Source of the DNA: Coffea arabica
Taxonomy: Eukaryota; Streptophyta; Magnoliopsida; Gentianales; Rubiaceae
Direction: 5' to 3'
Length of the DNA: 64,000 nt
Assembly (NCBI RefSeq): GCF_036785885.1
Contig: NC_092314.1
Location: 15,893,638 to 15,957,637, forward strand
Positions 32,995-44,339 of the stretch are shown in pieces (position 1 is the stretch's first letter; each line of letters opens with the position of its first letter). Under the pieces are notes generated by a model. It had not been told where the DNA came from, ran no database searches, and saw only the letters and a program-made list of their open reading frames with translations. The position numbers were made by a program, and so were the translations under genes.

Positions 32995-33684
32995 AGCCTT
33001 TAAGGTATAAAGATGTATTGCCTCGTCTCTTTCTCATCACGATGCACCAACGTGGGGAATGGGGTGGTGGGTGGGCCGGTCAACCCTAAGATTTTGAAAC
33101 TCTTAATTCTTGACATTGGAATTAGGGAAATGAATTAGCATAATCAAATCAACATCTTAATGTTCAAGTTTATTTTATTATTTTTAAATAATTTGAAATT
33201 GTGATGAACATTGACTTGTTTATTTACATAACTAAATTTAAACAAACTTTTATCGAATCAAATTCAAGTCGAGGTCGAGTATGTTAAACTTTATTATGTT
33301 TAAATTTCACTTTTATGCTAATAGAGTCGAGTTCAAACCGAGTTTGATAATTTACCGAACACAAAATGCTACTTAAGTTTGGTTTGAGTAATTGATAAAA
33401 CTTAGTTCAAATGAATTCTTATTAAATCGAACTCGATTTGAGTTTCAAGTAATTTGATTTATTTTTCAGCTCTCATTGGAACATTATTATGTTTTGAAGC
33501 GGATCCTTACCAAAATTATTTTTTGCCACCTAATGATATGTTTAAAATCAAAATTGGCCCTCTCTAGCCTTGTATGTGTCCAAGTTTTGCTCCTCCACCC
33601 CATCCCATCCTACCCCAACTCTTCATATTCGGTGTAAAAGCTTCTCTTTCTTCAATTGTATCCTTTTCCCTTCTTGTCCTTCAA
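32995..33684. repeat. Diverged ~680-bp duplication, unit 2
   Basis: Partner of 31800-32475, sharing AAGATGTATTGCCTCGTCTC, GGGGTGGTGGGTGGGC, AAAATCAAAATTGGCCCTC and TTTTCCCTTCTTGTCCT. It also carries the GGCAAAGGTCCAAAGGACTT phrase just before. No ORF of note. Confidence 0.75.
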
Positions 33685-33934
33685 GTGCGGAACGATGGCT
33701 ATCGTAGGCAGAGGATAGACGTTCATGGCGGCGCGAGCAGCGGTGAATGGCACAGTAGCGAGCGACGGCAAAACTAGAGACGGGCGATGGCGAAACCAGT
33801 GATAGGCTTTGACGAACGGCGATGACAGCAACGGTAGTAGAGACAAACTAGCGAACTGCGACAACAGTGGACGGTGGGCGATGAACTGCGGGCAAGCAGC
33901 AAGTAGAGTTTTGGCGGTGCAGCTGAGGAAAAGA

Positions 33935-36717
33935 TGTGATAGCCCCACCTTCTCCTAAGGCGAACCAAAGGGGTTAGCGGACTGCCTGCCCAACTCTCGC
34001 CAGGACTAACGAATCAGTATACGTCCATCTAATACGTTCCGGAACATACCAATGCGCGCAAACAAGCCAAAATCACAAAATAAAAAAAACGAAAATCGAA
34101 GCCGATGATGAACAGTACCGGCCACGTCAAAATCCGGAGTTCAACCAAACATCAATCCAACGTATATACATTGAAATTTAACATTTACAACCAAATGGCA
34201 TGCCACAAAAACCATTCATCATGAATATACAGGTTCGGTTTGCCAATCAAAAGAAAATGAACCCAATACACATTAGGGTTTCATTCAAAGAGCTATTCAA
34301 AAGATACATTTACATGAGCTCAACTTGACAACCAACTAACACAATCTTTTCCAAAAGTGGTCATTTTCCTGTAAGGAAAACAAATGGAACGGAATGAGCT
34401 TAAGCCCAGTGAGTTACTACCACATAAGCAACAAAGAGCGTATAGCATGACCTTTCAATTAAAGTACACAATTAAGGAATGTAACCAAACGGTAAAAGGA
34501 TACGGACGGCTCTCAAGAGCCCATTTCCACGCTTACAATCTTGATCCAACCTCATTGACCCTCCGTCAATGTTAAGAGTACCAAACCGTAGACCTCACTT
34601 CACTTCCATTCCTTCCACCTAACATTCCCCAACCGGGCCCGCACTCCAATCAGTAGCTTTTGGTAATACTCGAGTATACCGGAATCAAGAGTCTCATTAC
34701 TACAAGATTCCCCAGTACAGTCCCCGTGGCATGTCAATTTTCACGACCAAACCCTCGCCGGCTCGATTCAATTAACAACCAACGGGGTTGAGCTCAGTAA
34801 TACAATAAGGCCGTTGGATACTCGTCCAAAAGACACCAAATCAGTTTTCCATGAATGGAATTCAATATCTCATATATCAAGTGCAGTATTTCAGTGAAAC
34901 GGTGAACAGTCATTAATGGTATCACAAGGGGTGAGGGCGGTCAAGTACACCTTCACCTCAATCAATTCCAATAGCCAAATAAGCCTTCAAGGCATCAAAA
35001 TCACATATAGCAAAGCCACATTGTAACATTCAAGTGAGTAGTATACTCACCAATCAAGTAAGTGATGTTTCATACACCGTGGTCAAAAGTGCGTCGTGAA
35101 CCACCGTCACGCCCTAGAACATGCAAACAAATACAATGAGACTCGATAACGAGTCATAAAGCAATGCCAATCACAACCCCAATAGGGTTTCATATGCATA
35201 TACAAGCATCATGAGTAACCAGAAATTCAAGAAATGGCATTAGCTTTGGCCCTGAATAAAAACAGTTTTGTCCCTATTTTGCGGTAATGGCACCAATTTC
35301 ACTACGATTATCGGATGAGGGTGTAAAATCCACCGTTTTGAAGCTAAGAACCAGGGCTACAACAATGTAGAAGGTCACTCAGTCCAATTCCTAGCACAAC
35401 TAGGTCAAATGTGCAAAATACCAAACCAGAACCTTAATTGCAGGTTTCCAAATTACACTATGCTGTAATCAGTACAACTCAGTCTGTACAGGTCCAAATT
35501 TGGAAATTCCAAAGGCACATGGTAGCTAAGACATCAAGCTACATTTCATCAAAAGGCCTCAACAGCCAAATCCAAAGCAATTCCAGCCAAAACCACCAAT
35601 TACAGACGCAGTTCTGCCATCCTGATGAACCCAGAACAGCAATAGTAATTTTGATATTTCTCACTCTACACTACTCCAAATGACCTGAAATTTTACAGGC
35701 ACCTCAAACACATCAATACCTACAACTTTCATGTTTTAAGCAAAGGCCAATTCGACCTCTAACCATATGATAAATATCGGACAGAAAAGGGGGTTATGAA
35801 ACCCTAACTTTTCACATTTCCTTCCAAATCCAAAATTGGTTGCAATTACCAATCATTTACACCTACTAGAGTTATTAAACATCATTTCCAACCATCATGG
35901 ACAGCCACAACATCATGATCAAATGAAACCAGAAAAATTACCATTAAATTGAAAACTTCATCAAATCATCCAAAAACAAGAAATAACCCACAAATTTCAA
36001 CACTTTAGCCACTACTAAGCATAACTTAAACTTCATTAAGTGTAAGAGGGAATTCACACACCACTCACCCAGAAACCAAGAGAGGGAGAGTTGTAGGACA
36101 CCTTAACTTCTCCAACCACTTCACCAAATCACTTACTAGCACCAACTAGAGGGATTTTATGGAGTAGAAACAAAATCAAGCAAGTGTTTTGGAGGATTTG
36201 AGCTAGATAGTTGCCAAACTTTGAAGAGTTCTTCTTCCTTCCTTGCTCAAGGTGGCCGGCCACTATAGAGGTAAGAAATGGTGATTTTTGTGGTAATTTT
36301 AAGATATTTAACCAATTGGTCAAAAGGTAAAAAAAATGAATAGTAAATCATAAGTTACCACCAACCTCATAGTGACACATGTCACTTCTTTAAATGCAAT
36401 CCTATCCTTTTTTTCCCCTCTCACATCAATCACTTCACATCCTCTACTTATCTCTTAACACCCGACAAATTTCCACCAGTATCCGGAATTTACCCTAATT
36501 GGCCGAATTTTTCCGAACTTTTCGCACTAGTGGGTCCTACGTCCATTATATATTCTTAATTTTTCAAAAACTCTCCATTACTAGAAAAATCATTTAAAAA
36601 CTATAATTACTCATAAAATTCACCAGGAGACTTTTCCTAAGCCAGAAAATGTAGAAAACATGCCATTAAAGGGGATAAACCCTAGGAAAATTATTAAGGA
36701 ATTTACAGGTTCTCACA
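33935..36717 (-). repeat. 3' LTR of the Tekay-like element
   Basis: Read on the minus strand it begins TGTGAGAACCTGTAAATTCC and ends GGGGCTATCACA. It matches 41373-44157 along its full length with scattered, mostly transition differences. Confidence 0.95.
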
Positions 36718-36734
36718 CTCTCTCCCCCTTAAAA
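36718..36734 (-). promoter_or_regulatory. Polypurine tract
   Basis: On the minus strand TTTTAAGGGGGAGAGAG directly precedes the 3' LTR start and follows GAGGACGAAATTC. It is the plus-strand primer of reverse transcription. Confidence 0.85.
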
Positions 36735-36760
36735 GAATTTCGTCCTCGAAATTTCTCACC

Positions 36761-37144
36761 TTAATTCCCGAAAAGGTTTGGGTACTTTTTCTGCATTTCT
36801 TCTTCCATTTCCCAAGTAGCTTCCTCTACTCCGTGGTTTCTCCATAGCACTTTCACTAGCGGAATCCGCTTGTTTCTGAGCTCTTTGACTTTTCGATCGA
36901 GCACTTGGACCGGTTTCTCTTCATAGGCAAGCGATTCGTCTACTTCGATATCTTCCGGTTGTAATACATGGGATGGGTCGGGATGATACTTCTTTAGCAT
37001 CGAGACATGAAACACATCGTGGATTCGAGAGAGACTGGACGGCAGTTCTAATCGATAGGCGACCGCTCCTACCCTCTGCAGGATCTTGTAGGGTCCGACG
37101 TACCGCGGTTGAAGTTTCTTCCCTTTTCCACTTTCTCTCTCCAC
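36761..37144 (-). CDS. Pol tail: GPY-like motif and Tekay chromodomain-like end (Tekay-like element)
   Basis: Starts within [19 protein letters not shown] (GPY/F motif of the integrase C-terminus), then [20 protein letters not shown] and, at the end, [20 protein letters not shown] with [12 protein letters not shown] and YPNLF, the chromodomain-like C-terminus of Tekay/Del integrases that guides insertion. It is cut off from its own catalytic core: the preceding bases belong to the RNase H side after a deletion, and it lies in a different frame from the RT-RNase H ORF it overlaps (37069-37144). The first Met is therefore only the first one available. Confidence 0.85.
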   Translation of the reverse strand: MERESGKGKKLQPRYVGPYKILQRVGAVAYRLELPSSLSRIHDVFHVSMLKKYHPDPSHVLQPEDIEVDESLAYEEKPVQVLDRKVKELRNKRIPLVKVLWRNHGVEEATWEMEEEMQKKYPNLFGN

Positions 37145-38451
37145 TTCCGTACCATCAAATCTTCGCCTTGCGCCCCTTTTATGCGTTCCAGTAGAGTGGA
37201 GGTCACCCTAACATTGCCAAATATCACCTTATGGCTCCCAAGACAGGGTCTCCACTCGCACACGGATTCTAATAAATCCCACTCCTTCATCATCAACCCG
37301 GCTACTTGTACCTTACGACTCAAGGCATCCGCTACCACATTTGCCTTTCCCGGATGGTAGTTGATTGTGCAGTCGTAATCTTCCAGAAATTCCATCCATC
37401 GCCGTTGTCTCATGTTCAATTCCTTCTGAGAGAAAAGGTACCAAAGGCTTTTGTGATCCGAATACACTTCGAAGGTCACCCCATATAGGTAATGCCTCCA
37501 CTTTTTCAGTGCAAAGACAACTGCGGCTAGTTCCAGATCGTGAGTCGGGTAGTTCTGCTCGTGAAGCTTCAATTTCCTAGAGGCGAAAGAAATCACATTC
37601 CGGTTCTGCATCAATACGCACCCCAGGCCTTCTCGCGACGCGTCTGCATACACCGCAAACCCGTCCACTCCATTTGGCAAGACTAGTACTGGAGCCATGG
37701 TTAATCTTTTCTTTAGTTCCTGGAAACTTGTCTCGCAACGGGCGTCCCAGACAAACCGACCATGCTTTTTCGTCAGGTCAGTTAAAGGTCCTGCTAGTTT
37801 AGAGAAATTTTTAATGAAACGTCGGTAGTACCCAGCTAGCCCTAGAAAGCTGCGAATTTCTGTGAGATTTTCTGGCCTCTTCCAATTTGTCACGGCCTCA
37901 ATCTTCGCCGGGTCCACCGAAATGCCGTCGTGGGAGATTACGTGCCCTAGGAATGCCACTTTCTCCAACCAGAACTCGCACTTACTAAATTTGGCGTACA
38001 ATTGATGCTCCCTTAAGGTCTGCAACACCACCCTCAAATGCTCCTCATGTTCCTCGCGTGTCTTAGAGTAGACCAAAATGTCATCAATGAACACAACGAC
38101 AAATCGGTCTAGATAGGGTTTAAAAACCCTATGCATTAGGTCCATAAATGCGGCGGGAGCATTGGTCAGTCCAAAGGGCATGACGGCGAACTCGTAATGC
38201 CCGTATCTTGAGTTGAAAGCAGTTTTCGGAATATCCTCCTTCCTAATTAACAACTGATAATATCCCTGTCGGAGGTCCAACTTGGAGAAGACCACTGCTC
38301 CTTGCAGCTGGTCAAACAACTCGTCAATGTGGGGCAGTGGACATTTATTCTTGATTGTAACATTGTTCAGACCCCGGTAGTCAATGCACATCCTCAAGGT
38401 TCCGTCCTTTTTCTTCACAAATAGGACAGGAGCCCCCCCAAGGAGACCCAC
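37069..38451 (-). CDS. Reverse transcriptase and RNase H (Tekay-like element)
   Basis: 460 residues. RT domain: [20 protein letters not shown] near the start, [11 protein letters not shown], the catalytic FIDDILVYS box (both Asp kept), [11 protein letters not shown], and the connection [11 protein letters not shown]. RNase [15 protein letters not shown] (first catalytic Asp), [17 protein letters not shown] (Glu), [11 protein letters not shown] (Asp) and [10 protein letters not shown]. These copy the element RNA into DNA in virus-like particles. The frame is open throughout, but it is out of phase with the upstream gag-protease ORF because of a seven-C run at 38433-38439, and it ends after only ~60 residues beyond RNase H, where integrase should start. 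About 20 out-of-frame residues finish the ORF. Confidence 0.93.
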   Translation of the reverse strand: MGLLGGAPVLFVKKKDGTLRMCIDYRGLNNVTIKNKCPLPHIDELFDQLQGAVVFSKLDLRQGYYQLLIRKEDIPKTAFNSRYGHYEFAVMPFGLTNAPAAFMDLMHRVFKPYLDRFVVVFIDDILVYSKTREEHEEHLRVVLQTLREHQLYAKFSKCEFWLEKVAFLGHVISHDGISVDPAKIEAVTNWKRPENLTEIRSFLGLAGYYRRFIKNFSKLAGPLTDLTKKHGRFVWDARCETSFQELKKRLTMAPVLVLPNGVDGFAVYADASREGLGCVLMQNRNVISFASRKLKLHEQNYPTHDLELAAVVFALKKWRHYLYGVTFEVYSDHKSLWYLFSQKELNMRQRRWMEFLEDYDCTINYHPGKANVVADALSRKVQVAGLMMKEWDLLESVCEWRPCLGSHKVIFGNVRVTSTLLERIKGAQGEDLMVRKWREKVEKGRNFNRGTSDPTRSCRG

Positions 38452-39793
38452 TCTCGTGAATGAATCCCCGCTCCAAAAGATCTTGTAATTGCAATTTAAG
38501 CTCCTTAAGTTCTGCAGGCGCCATTCGATAAGGGGTTTTTGAGATAAGTGAGATTCCAGGTAACAAGTCGATTTGAAATTCTATCTCCCGTTCCGGCGGT
38601 AAAGCTACTAACTCATCAGGGAATACATCCGGAAATTCCCTCACTATGGCCACGTCTTCCACTTTTAATTTATCCGTAAGGGTGTTAATCAAAAAGACCA
38701 AAAATCCTTGCGCCCCTCTACTTATCAGTTTCCTAGCTCGAATGCCTGAAAGCAAAGCAGATGAGGCTAACCTACCCCTTATATCCAACCTTAAGGTTGC
38801 CTCGCCAGGAATGCGAAATTCTACTACTTTTGTTTTACAATCCAGTTGGGCGTTATATTTGGCTAGCCAGTCCATACCCAGAATCACATCATACCCCTTA
38901 ATGGATAAGCTAATCAGGTCTCCTAAAAAACTCCTTTCACCTACCCATACATCACAATCCCTATAAACCATACTAGTCACCAAACGTTGATTTCCCGTAG
39001 GTGTACTAACTTCTAGGTCATATGGTAAACTAGCAGGTTTTATATCGATGCCACACATGAAATCAGGGTTAACAAACGAATGAGTGGCACCAGCATCAAT
39101 TAAAACTTTGGCAAAACGGTGGAAAATAGGGATCGTACCTTCTACGACCTCCGAAGACTCCGGGACCTGATGGGGCTCTAAAGAATACACCCTAGCCGGC
39201 ACTTTAGGTTTAGACCCATCTCCCTTAGCTGGTCCAGTATTGGTCCTCGGCGGTGGTTGGCTACCCTTTCCATCCTGTTTCAGAACCGGGCAAGTAGCCA
39301 ATTGGTGGTCTGCGCTTCCACATCGCAGACATTTGTCCTGTTTCCTCCAGCAGTTATCTTCGTTGTGGTTTGACTTTCCGCAATGCCCGCAGGAACCGCG
39401 AAATGCTGAAGCCGAACCACTCTGAGCATTTCCTCTTTGTCCTCGCCCAGTTTGGCCACCCCTGAATGGAGTCCCTCTACCAGTTCTAGATTGTCGACCA
39501 CCACCCGTTCCTCGTCCAAATTTAGAGGGGCTACTCTTCTCGCCCTGTCCAGAGCTACTCCCAGGAAAGCCACGCTTCTTCGCCTGGAAGTTCCGGACTT
39601 GCAACCATGCACTCTCAACTCGCTGGGCCTTTTCCACAACCTCGCTAAACGCATTGATTTGAGCCACTGCGAGGTCTTTCTGAATCTCAACATTCAGACC
39701 CTGAATAAAGCGCCTAATCCGTCTTTGCTCAGTCATGATTAACTCAGGTGCAAACTTGGACAGGCGGGTGAACTGACTCTCATATTCCGCCAC
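38381..39793 (-). CDS. Gag C-terminus, CCHC zinc knuckles and aspartic protease (Tekay-like element)
   Basis: 470 residues. The gag end, [18 protein letters not shown] and [10 protein letters not shown], is followed by a basic Gly/Arg-rich linker, a [14 protein letters not shown] knuckle and a second [14 protein letters not shown] knuckle (both CX2CX4HX4C, RNA binding). The protease active-site loop is [11 protein letters not shown] with the flap-like region to [11 protein letters not shown]. The usual D-T/S-G triplet reads D-A-G here, a possible loss of the hydroxyl that stabilises the active site. The end, [20 protein letters not shown], is the start of the RT domain. A one-base expansion of a G run then shifts out of the RT frame. 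No in-frame link to the gag N-terminal ORF exists (stops at about 39800-39860). Confidence 0.9.
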   Translation of the reverse strand: MAEYESQFTRLSKFAPELIMTEQRRIRRFIQGLNVEIQKDLAVAQINAFSEVVEKAQRVESAWLQVRNFQAKKRGFPGSSSGQGEKSSPSKFGRGTGGGRQSRTGRGTPFRGGQTGRGQRGNAQSGSASAFRGSCGHCGKSNHNEDNCWRKQDKCLRCGSADHQLATCPVLKQDGKGSQPPPRTNTGPAKGDGSKPKVPARVYSLEPHQVPESSEVVEGTIPIFHRFAKVLIDAGATHSFVNPDFMCGIDIKPASLPYDLEVSTPTGNQRLVTSMVYRDCDVWVGERSFLGDLISLSIKGYDVILGMDWLAKYNAQLDCKTKVVEFRIPGEATLRLDIRGRLASSALLSGIRARKLISRGAQGFLVFLINTLTDKLKVEDVAIVREFPDVFPDELVALPPEREIEFQIDLLPGISLISKTPYRMAPAELKELKLQLQDLLERGFIHESGSPWGGSCPICEEKGRNLEDVH

Positions 39794-39924
39794 AGTGGAC
39801 TGTGCCTCTTCTATTACATTAGATTACGGAGAAGTCCATTCTCGTCATGATCGATCAAACTCGTCCTCCTTCCTCTCCTGGACTAGAGGAGGGAAAAACT
39901 TTGCATTAAACTCTCGGATGAAGT

Positions 39925-40392
39925 TTATCCAAGTCCTCGGTGTCTGCTCTCGTTCCCATTCAGCCTAATTACGTTCCACCAGGAACGGGCCGCTCCCTCA
40001 AGCTGGAACACGGCAAAAGTGACCTGCCGTTCGTCAGGGTAGTGGAGAGCTGCGAATATGTCAACCATCTTTTCAAGCCATTTTTCGGCAACGTCCGGGT
40101 CAGGTCCCCCAACAAACTTTGGCGGAGCGAACTTTTGAAAACGTTCGAGAGCTCTATCTTCACTCTCGATGTGGTTACCAGGGTTTCCGGGGTTAGGGTT
40201 TGGGTTATGACCCTGTTGTTGCACTACTTGTGCTAGTAGGTTTGTCATTTGCTGCATAGCAGCAGCTATTTGCACATTTGGGCCTATTTGTTGTTCAAGA
40301 TTGGGTCCAATAGAGGTTTCCCCCGTACCCCTAACCGGTGTGGGTTGTCTAGTTCCGCGCCCACGTCCCCGACCACTTCGTGTACCTTCCAT
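39925..40392 (-). CDS. Gag N-terminal ORF (Tekay-like element), truncated by frameshift
   Basis: 155 residues: a basic start RSGRGRGRGTRQ, a glutamine-rich segment (AAAMQQMTNLLAQVVQQQ), then the retrotransposon gag fold PPKFVGGPDPDVAEKWLEKM and QLEGAARSWWNVIR. After WNVIR one base appears to be missing (near 39966), so the normal continuation (TPRTWINFIREFNAKFFPP region) is in another frame, and two stops lie between it and the next ORF. Gag would build the virus-like particle. This copy cannot make a full one. Confidence 0.85.
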   Translation of the reverse strand: MEGTRSGRGRGRGTRQPTPVRGTGETSIGPNLEQQIGPNVQIAAAMQQMTNLLAQVVQQQGHNPNPNPGNPGNHIESEDRALERFQKFAPPKFVGGPDPDVAEKWLEKMVDIFAALHYPDERQVTFAVFQLEGAARSWWNVIRLNGNESRHRGLG

Positions 40393-40734
40393 GAGTTTTA
40401 CTCGGTTTAGGTAAAAGTACTAAACCAAAGTAATAACAAAGCATGTAAGTAGCACTCAAACATCTCACAATAACACATATTTATACATTCCAAACATGAT
40501 CACAAACACATATATACATGCCAAACAAGTTCAAGCTACACACATATATACAATCAGTTAAGTCAAGTACGGCCAAGGCACGTACTAACATAGACGATCC
40601 CCCAAGGAAAGGCCTTCTCAAAAGACATTTACACGTAGCTAATCCACATCCAAAACGATTAGCTAAGGCTCTATCCCTATCCTTATATACATACAAAACC
40701 ACCAACTATCCAAAAGAAGCCTAGAAGTCAAGGC

Positions 40735-41256
40735 CTAGTCGGTTGCCGGGCTCTGGGACCCAGGCGACGGGGTAGACTCCTCCCCGGCCTCGGCCCCCGC
40801 ACAAGAGGCCTCATCGCTATCCTCCTCGAGCCCGTCATCACACAGATTAAGGATCGTCTCAGTGCGACCCCTGACTTTGCGAGCTCGCTTGAGCTCGCGC
40901 TCTCGTGCCTCCCTCAGTTGGTTGCATAGGTCATCAACTCTGTCCTCGACCTCGGGCACGTCATATTCTAGTTCCTTGATACGTGCAACCTGCTTCTCGT
41001 TGGCTGCCCTAACCTGAGTCATCTCAGCCTCCAACTTAGCATTATCCTCAGTAAGCTCCTCACGCTCCTTCGCCACAGCCAATACTAAAGCGTTCGAATA
41101 GTAGTAGGTGTTACGGCACTCACACTGTCGGAGGTGATTGGCCGGGCTCCAACGAACTACAGCCCCCTTTTGCCGGATCTGATACTTAATCGGTGGTAGC
41201 CCGCCACGAGAAAGCTCTCCAGCCGGACGATCACTTGGGTCACCACTTCCGTCCAT
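40735..41256 (-). CDS. Extra ORF ahead of gag, coiled-coil protein of unknown function
   Basis: 173 residues, intact. It begins about 100 bases after the primer-binding site and ends about 340 bases before the gag ATG, so it would be the first ORF on the genomic RNA. The N-terminal part has GGLPPIKYQIRQKG and RWSPANHLRQCECRNTYYYS. Residues about 60-130 are heptad-rich and highly charged (KEREELTEDNAKLEAEM, RVDDLCNQLREARERELKRA), which predicts a coiled coil. The tail is acidic and Ser/Pro-rich. I recognise no gag, pol or envelope motif, signal peptide or membrane segment. A role in particle assembly, RNA packaging or regulation is a guess. Confidence 0.7.
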   Translation of the reverse strand: MDGSGDPSDRPAGELSRGGLPPIKYQIRQKGAVVRWSPANHLRQCECRNTYYYSNALVLAVAKEREELTEDNAKLEAEMTQVRAANEKQVARIKELEYDVPEVEDRVDDLCNQLREARERELKRARKVRGRTETILNLCDDGLEEDSDEASCAGAEAGEESTPSPGSQSPATD

Positions 41257-41357
41257 CCTATATCAAAGGAAGAAATATCGTGAATACACTTAAAAGGCAT
41301 AAGCAAAGAAACCCTCAAGTCTAGCACTTCTATTACACCCAGACTAATTCAAAACTA

Positions 41358-41370
41358 GGCTCTGATACCA
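41358..41370 (-). promoter_or_regulatory. Primer-binding site, tRNA-iMet
   Basis: The minus strand reads TGGTATCAGAGCC two bases inside the 5' LTR, complementary to the 3' end of plant initiator methionine tRNA. It starts minus-strand DNA synthesis. Confidence 0.92.
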
Positions 41371-41372
41371 CC

Positions 41373-44157
41373 TGTGACAGCCCCACCTTCCCCTAAGGCG
41401 AACCAAAGGGGTTAGCGGACTGCCTGTCCAACTCTCGCCAGGACTAACGAATCAGTATACGTCCATCTAATACGTTCCGGAACATACCAATGCGCGCAAA
41501 CAGGCCAAAATCACAAAATAAAAAAAATGAAAATCGAAGCCGATGATGAACAGTATCGGCCACGTCAAAATCCGGAGTTCAACCAAACATCAATCCAACG
41601 TATATACATTGAAATTTAACATTTACAACCAAATGGCATGCCACAAAAACCATTCATCATGAATATACAGGTTCGGTTTGCCAATCAAAAGAAAATGAAC
41701 CCAATACACATTAGGGTTTCATTCAAAGAGCTATTCAAAAGATACATTTACATGAGCTTAACTTGACAACCAACTAACACAATCTTTTCCAAAAGTGGTC
41801 ATTTTCCTGTAAGGAAAACAAATGGAACGGAATGAGCTTAAGCCCAGTGAGTTACTACCATATAAGCAACAAAGAGCGTATAGCATGACCTTTCAATTAA
41901 AGTACACAATTAAGGAATGTAACCAAACGGTAAAAGGATACGGACGGCTCTCAAGAGCCCATTTCCACGCTTACAATCTTGATCCAACCTCATTGACCCT
42001 CCGTCAATGTTAAGAGTACCAAACCGTAGACCTCACTTCACTTCCATTCCTTCCACCCAACATTCCCCAACCGGGCCCGCACTCCAATCAATAGCTTTTG
42101 GTAATACTCGAGTATACCGGAATCAAGAGTCTCATTACTACAAGATTCCCCAGTACAGTCCCCGTGGCATATCAATTTTCACGACCAAGCCCTCGCCGGC
42201 TCGATTCAATTAACAACCAACGGGGTTGAGCTCAGTAATACAGTAAGACCGTTGGATACTCGTCCAAACGACACCAAATCAGTTTTCCATGAATGGAATT
42301 CAATATCTCATATATCAAGTGCAGTATTTCAGTGAAACGGTGAACAGTTATTAATGGTATCACAAGGGGTGAGGGCGGTCAAGTACACCTTCACCTCAAT
42401 CAATTCCAATAGCCAAATAAGCCTTCAAGGCATCAAAATCACATATGGCAAAGCCACATTGTAACATTCAAGTGAGTAGTATACTCACCAATCAAGTAAG
42501 TGATGTTTCATACACCGTGGTCAAAAGTGCGTCGTGAACCGCCGTCACGCCCTAGAACATGCAAACAAATACAATGAGACTCGATAACGAGTCATAAAGC
42601 AATGCCAATCACAACCCCAATAGGGTTTCATATGCATATACAAGCATCATGAGTAACCAGAAATTCAAGAAATGGCATTAGCTTTGGCCCTAAATAAAAA
42701 CAGTTTTGTCCCTATTTTGCGGTAATGGCACCAATTTCACTACGATTATCGGATGAGGGTGTAAAATCCACCGTTTTGAAGCTAAGAACCAGGGCTACAA
42801 CAATGTAGAAGGTCACTCAGTCCAATTCCTAGCACAACTTGGTCAAATGTGCAAAATACCAAACCAGAACATTAATTGCAGGTTTCCAAATTACACTATG
42901 CTGTAATCAGTACAACTCAGTCTGTACAGGCCCAAATTCAGAAATTCCAAAGGCACATGGTAGCTAAGACATCAAGCTACATTTCATCAGAAGGCCTCAA
43001 TAGCCAAATCCAAAGCAATTCCAGCCAAAACCACCAATTACAGACGCAGTTCTGCCATCCTGATGAACCCAGAACAGCAATAGTAATTTCGACATTTCTC
43101 ACTCTACACTACTCCAAATGACCTGAAATTTTACAGGCACCTCAAACACATCAATACCTACAACTTTCATGTTTTAAGCAAAGACCAAATTCGGCCTCTA
43201 ACCATATGATACAAAACCGGATAGAAAAGGGGGTTATGAAATCCTAACTTTTCACATTTCCTTCCAAATCCAAAATTGGTTGCAATTACCAATCATTTGC
43301 ACCTAGTAGAGTCATTAAACATCATTTCCAACCATCATGGACAGCCACAACATCATGATCAAATGAAACCAGAAAAATCACCATTAAATTGAAAACTTCA
43401 TCAAATCATCCAAAAACAAGAAATAACCCACAAATTTCAACACTTTAGCCACTACTAAGCATAACTTAAGCTTCATTAAGTGTAAGAGGGAATTCACACA
43501 CCACTCACCTAGAAACCAAGAGAGGGAGAGTTGTAGGACACCTTAACTTCTCCAACCACTTCACCAAATCACTTACTAGCACCAACTAGAGGGATTTTAT
43601 GGAGTAGAAACAAAATCAAGCAAGTGTTTTGGAGGATTTGAGCTAGATAGTTGCCAAACTTTGAAGAGTTCTTCTTCCTTCCTTGCTCAAGGTGGCCGGC
43701 CACTATAGAGGTAAGAAATGGTGATTTTTGTGGTAATTTTAAGATATTTAACCAATTGGTCAAAAGGTCAAAAAAATGAATAGTAAGTCATAAGTTACCA
43801 CCAACCTCATAGTGACACATGTCACTTCTTTAAATGCAATCCTATCCTTCTTTTCTCCTCTCACATCAATCACTTCACATCCTCTACTTATCTTTTAACA
43901 CCCGGCAAATTTCCACCAGTATTCGGAATTTACCCTAATTGGCCGAATTTTTCCGAACTTTTCGCACTAGTGGGTCCCACGTCCATTATATATTTTTAAT
44001 TTTTCAAAAACTCTCAAATACTAGAAAAATCATCTAAAAACTATAATTACTCATAAAATTCACCAGGAGAATTTTTCTAAGCCAGAAAATGCAGAAAACA
44101 TGCCATTAAAGGGGATAAACCCTAGGAAAATTATTAAGGAATTTACGGGTTCTAACA
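41373..44157 (-). repeat. 5' LTR of the Tekay-like element
   Basis: On the minus strand from TGTTAGAACCCGTAAATTCC to GGGGCTGTCACA. Partner of 33935-36717. The first dinucleotides and last dinucleotides are TG and CA. The promoter and transcription start of the element should lie within it, but I cannot place them. Confidence 0.95.
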
Positions 44158-44320
44158 AAAGAAGAGCGAAATAAAGAAAGAAAAAAAGAAAGAAGAAAGA
44201 AAGAAAGAAAGAAAGGAAAAGAAATAGAAAAGGGAAAAGGCAAAGGAAAGAATAAAAAAAAAAGGAAAGAATAAAAAAAAAGGAAAGAAAAAAAAAGAAG
44301 AGAAAAAAAATTCTTTTGGG
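44158..44320 (+). repeat. GAAA-type low-complexity tract
   Basis: Almost pure A/G, with GAAAGAAAGAAAGAAAG and AAAAAAAGGAAAGA runs, at the insertion site of the Tekay-like element. Open frames across it are compositional. Confidence 0.85.
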
Positions 44321-44339
44321 TTCAATTTGTTTTTTTTTC

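Larger units (their letters stand above)
33935..44157 (-). mobile_element. Tekay-like Ty3/gypsy LTR retrotransposon, 10.2 kb, integrase-deleted
   Basis: Complete ends: two ~2.78-kb LTRs in direct orientation, a tRNA-iMet primer site, a polypurine tract, and a perfect 5-bp target duplication AAAGA (33930-33934 and 44158-44162). In transcription order (right to left): 5' LTR, primer site, an extra ORF, gag, zinc knuckles and protease, reverse transcriptase and RNase H, then directly the GPY-like and chromodomain-like tail. The integrase zinc finger and DDE core that belong between RNase H and the tail are missing. Small frame breaks in gag and pol add to this. The LTRs are about 98% identical by eye, so insertion was fairly recent. 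Movement would need enzymes from another copy. Confidence 0.95.
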
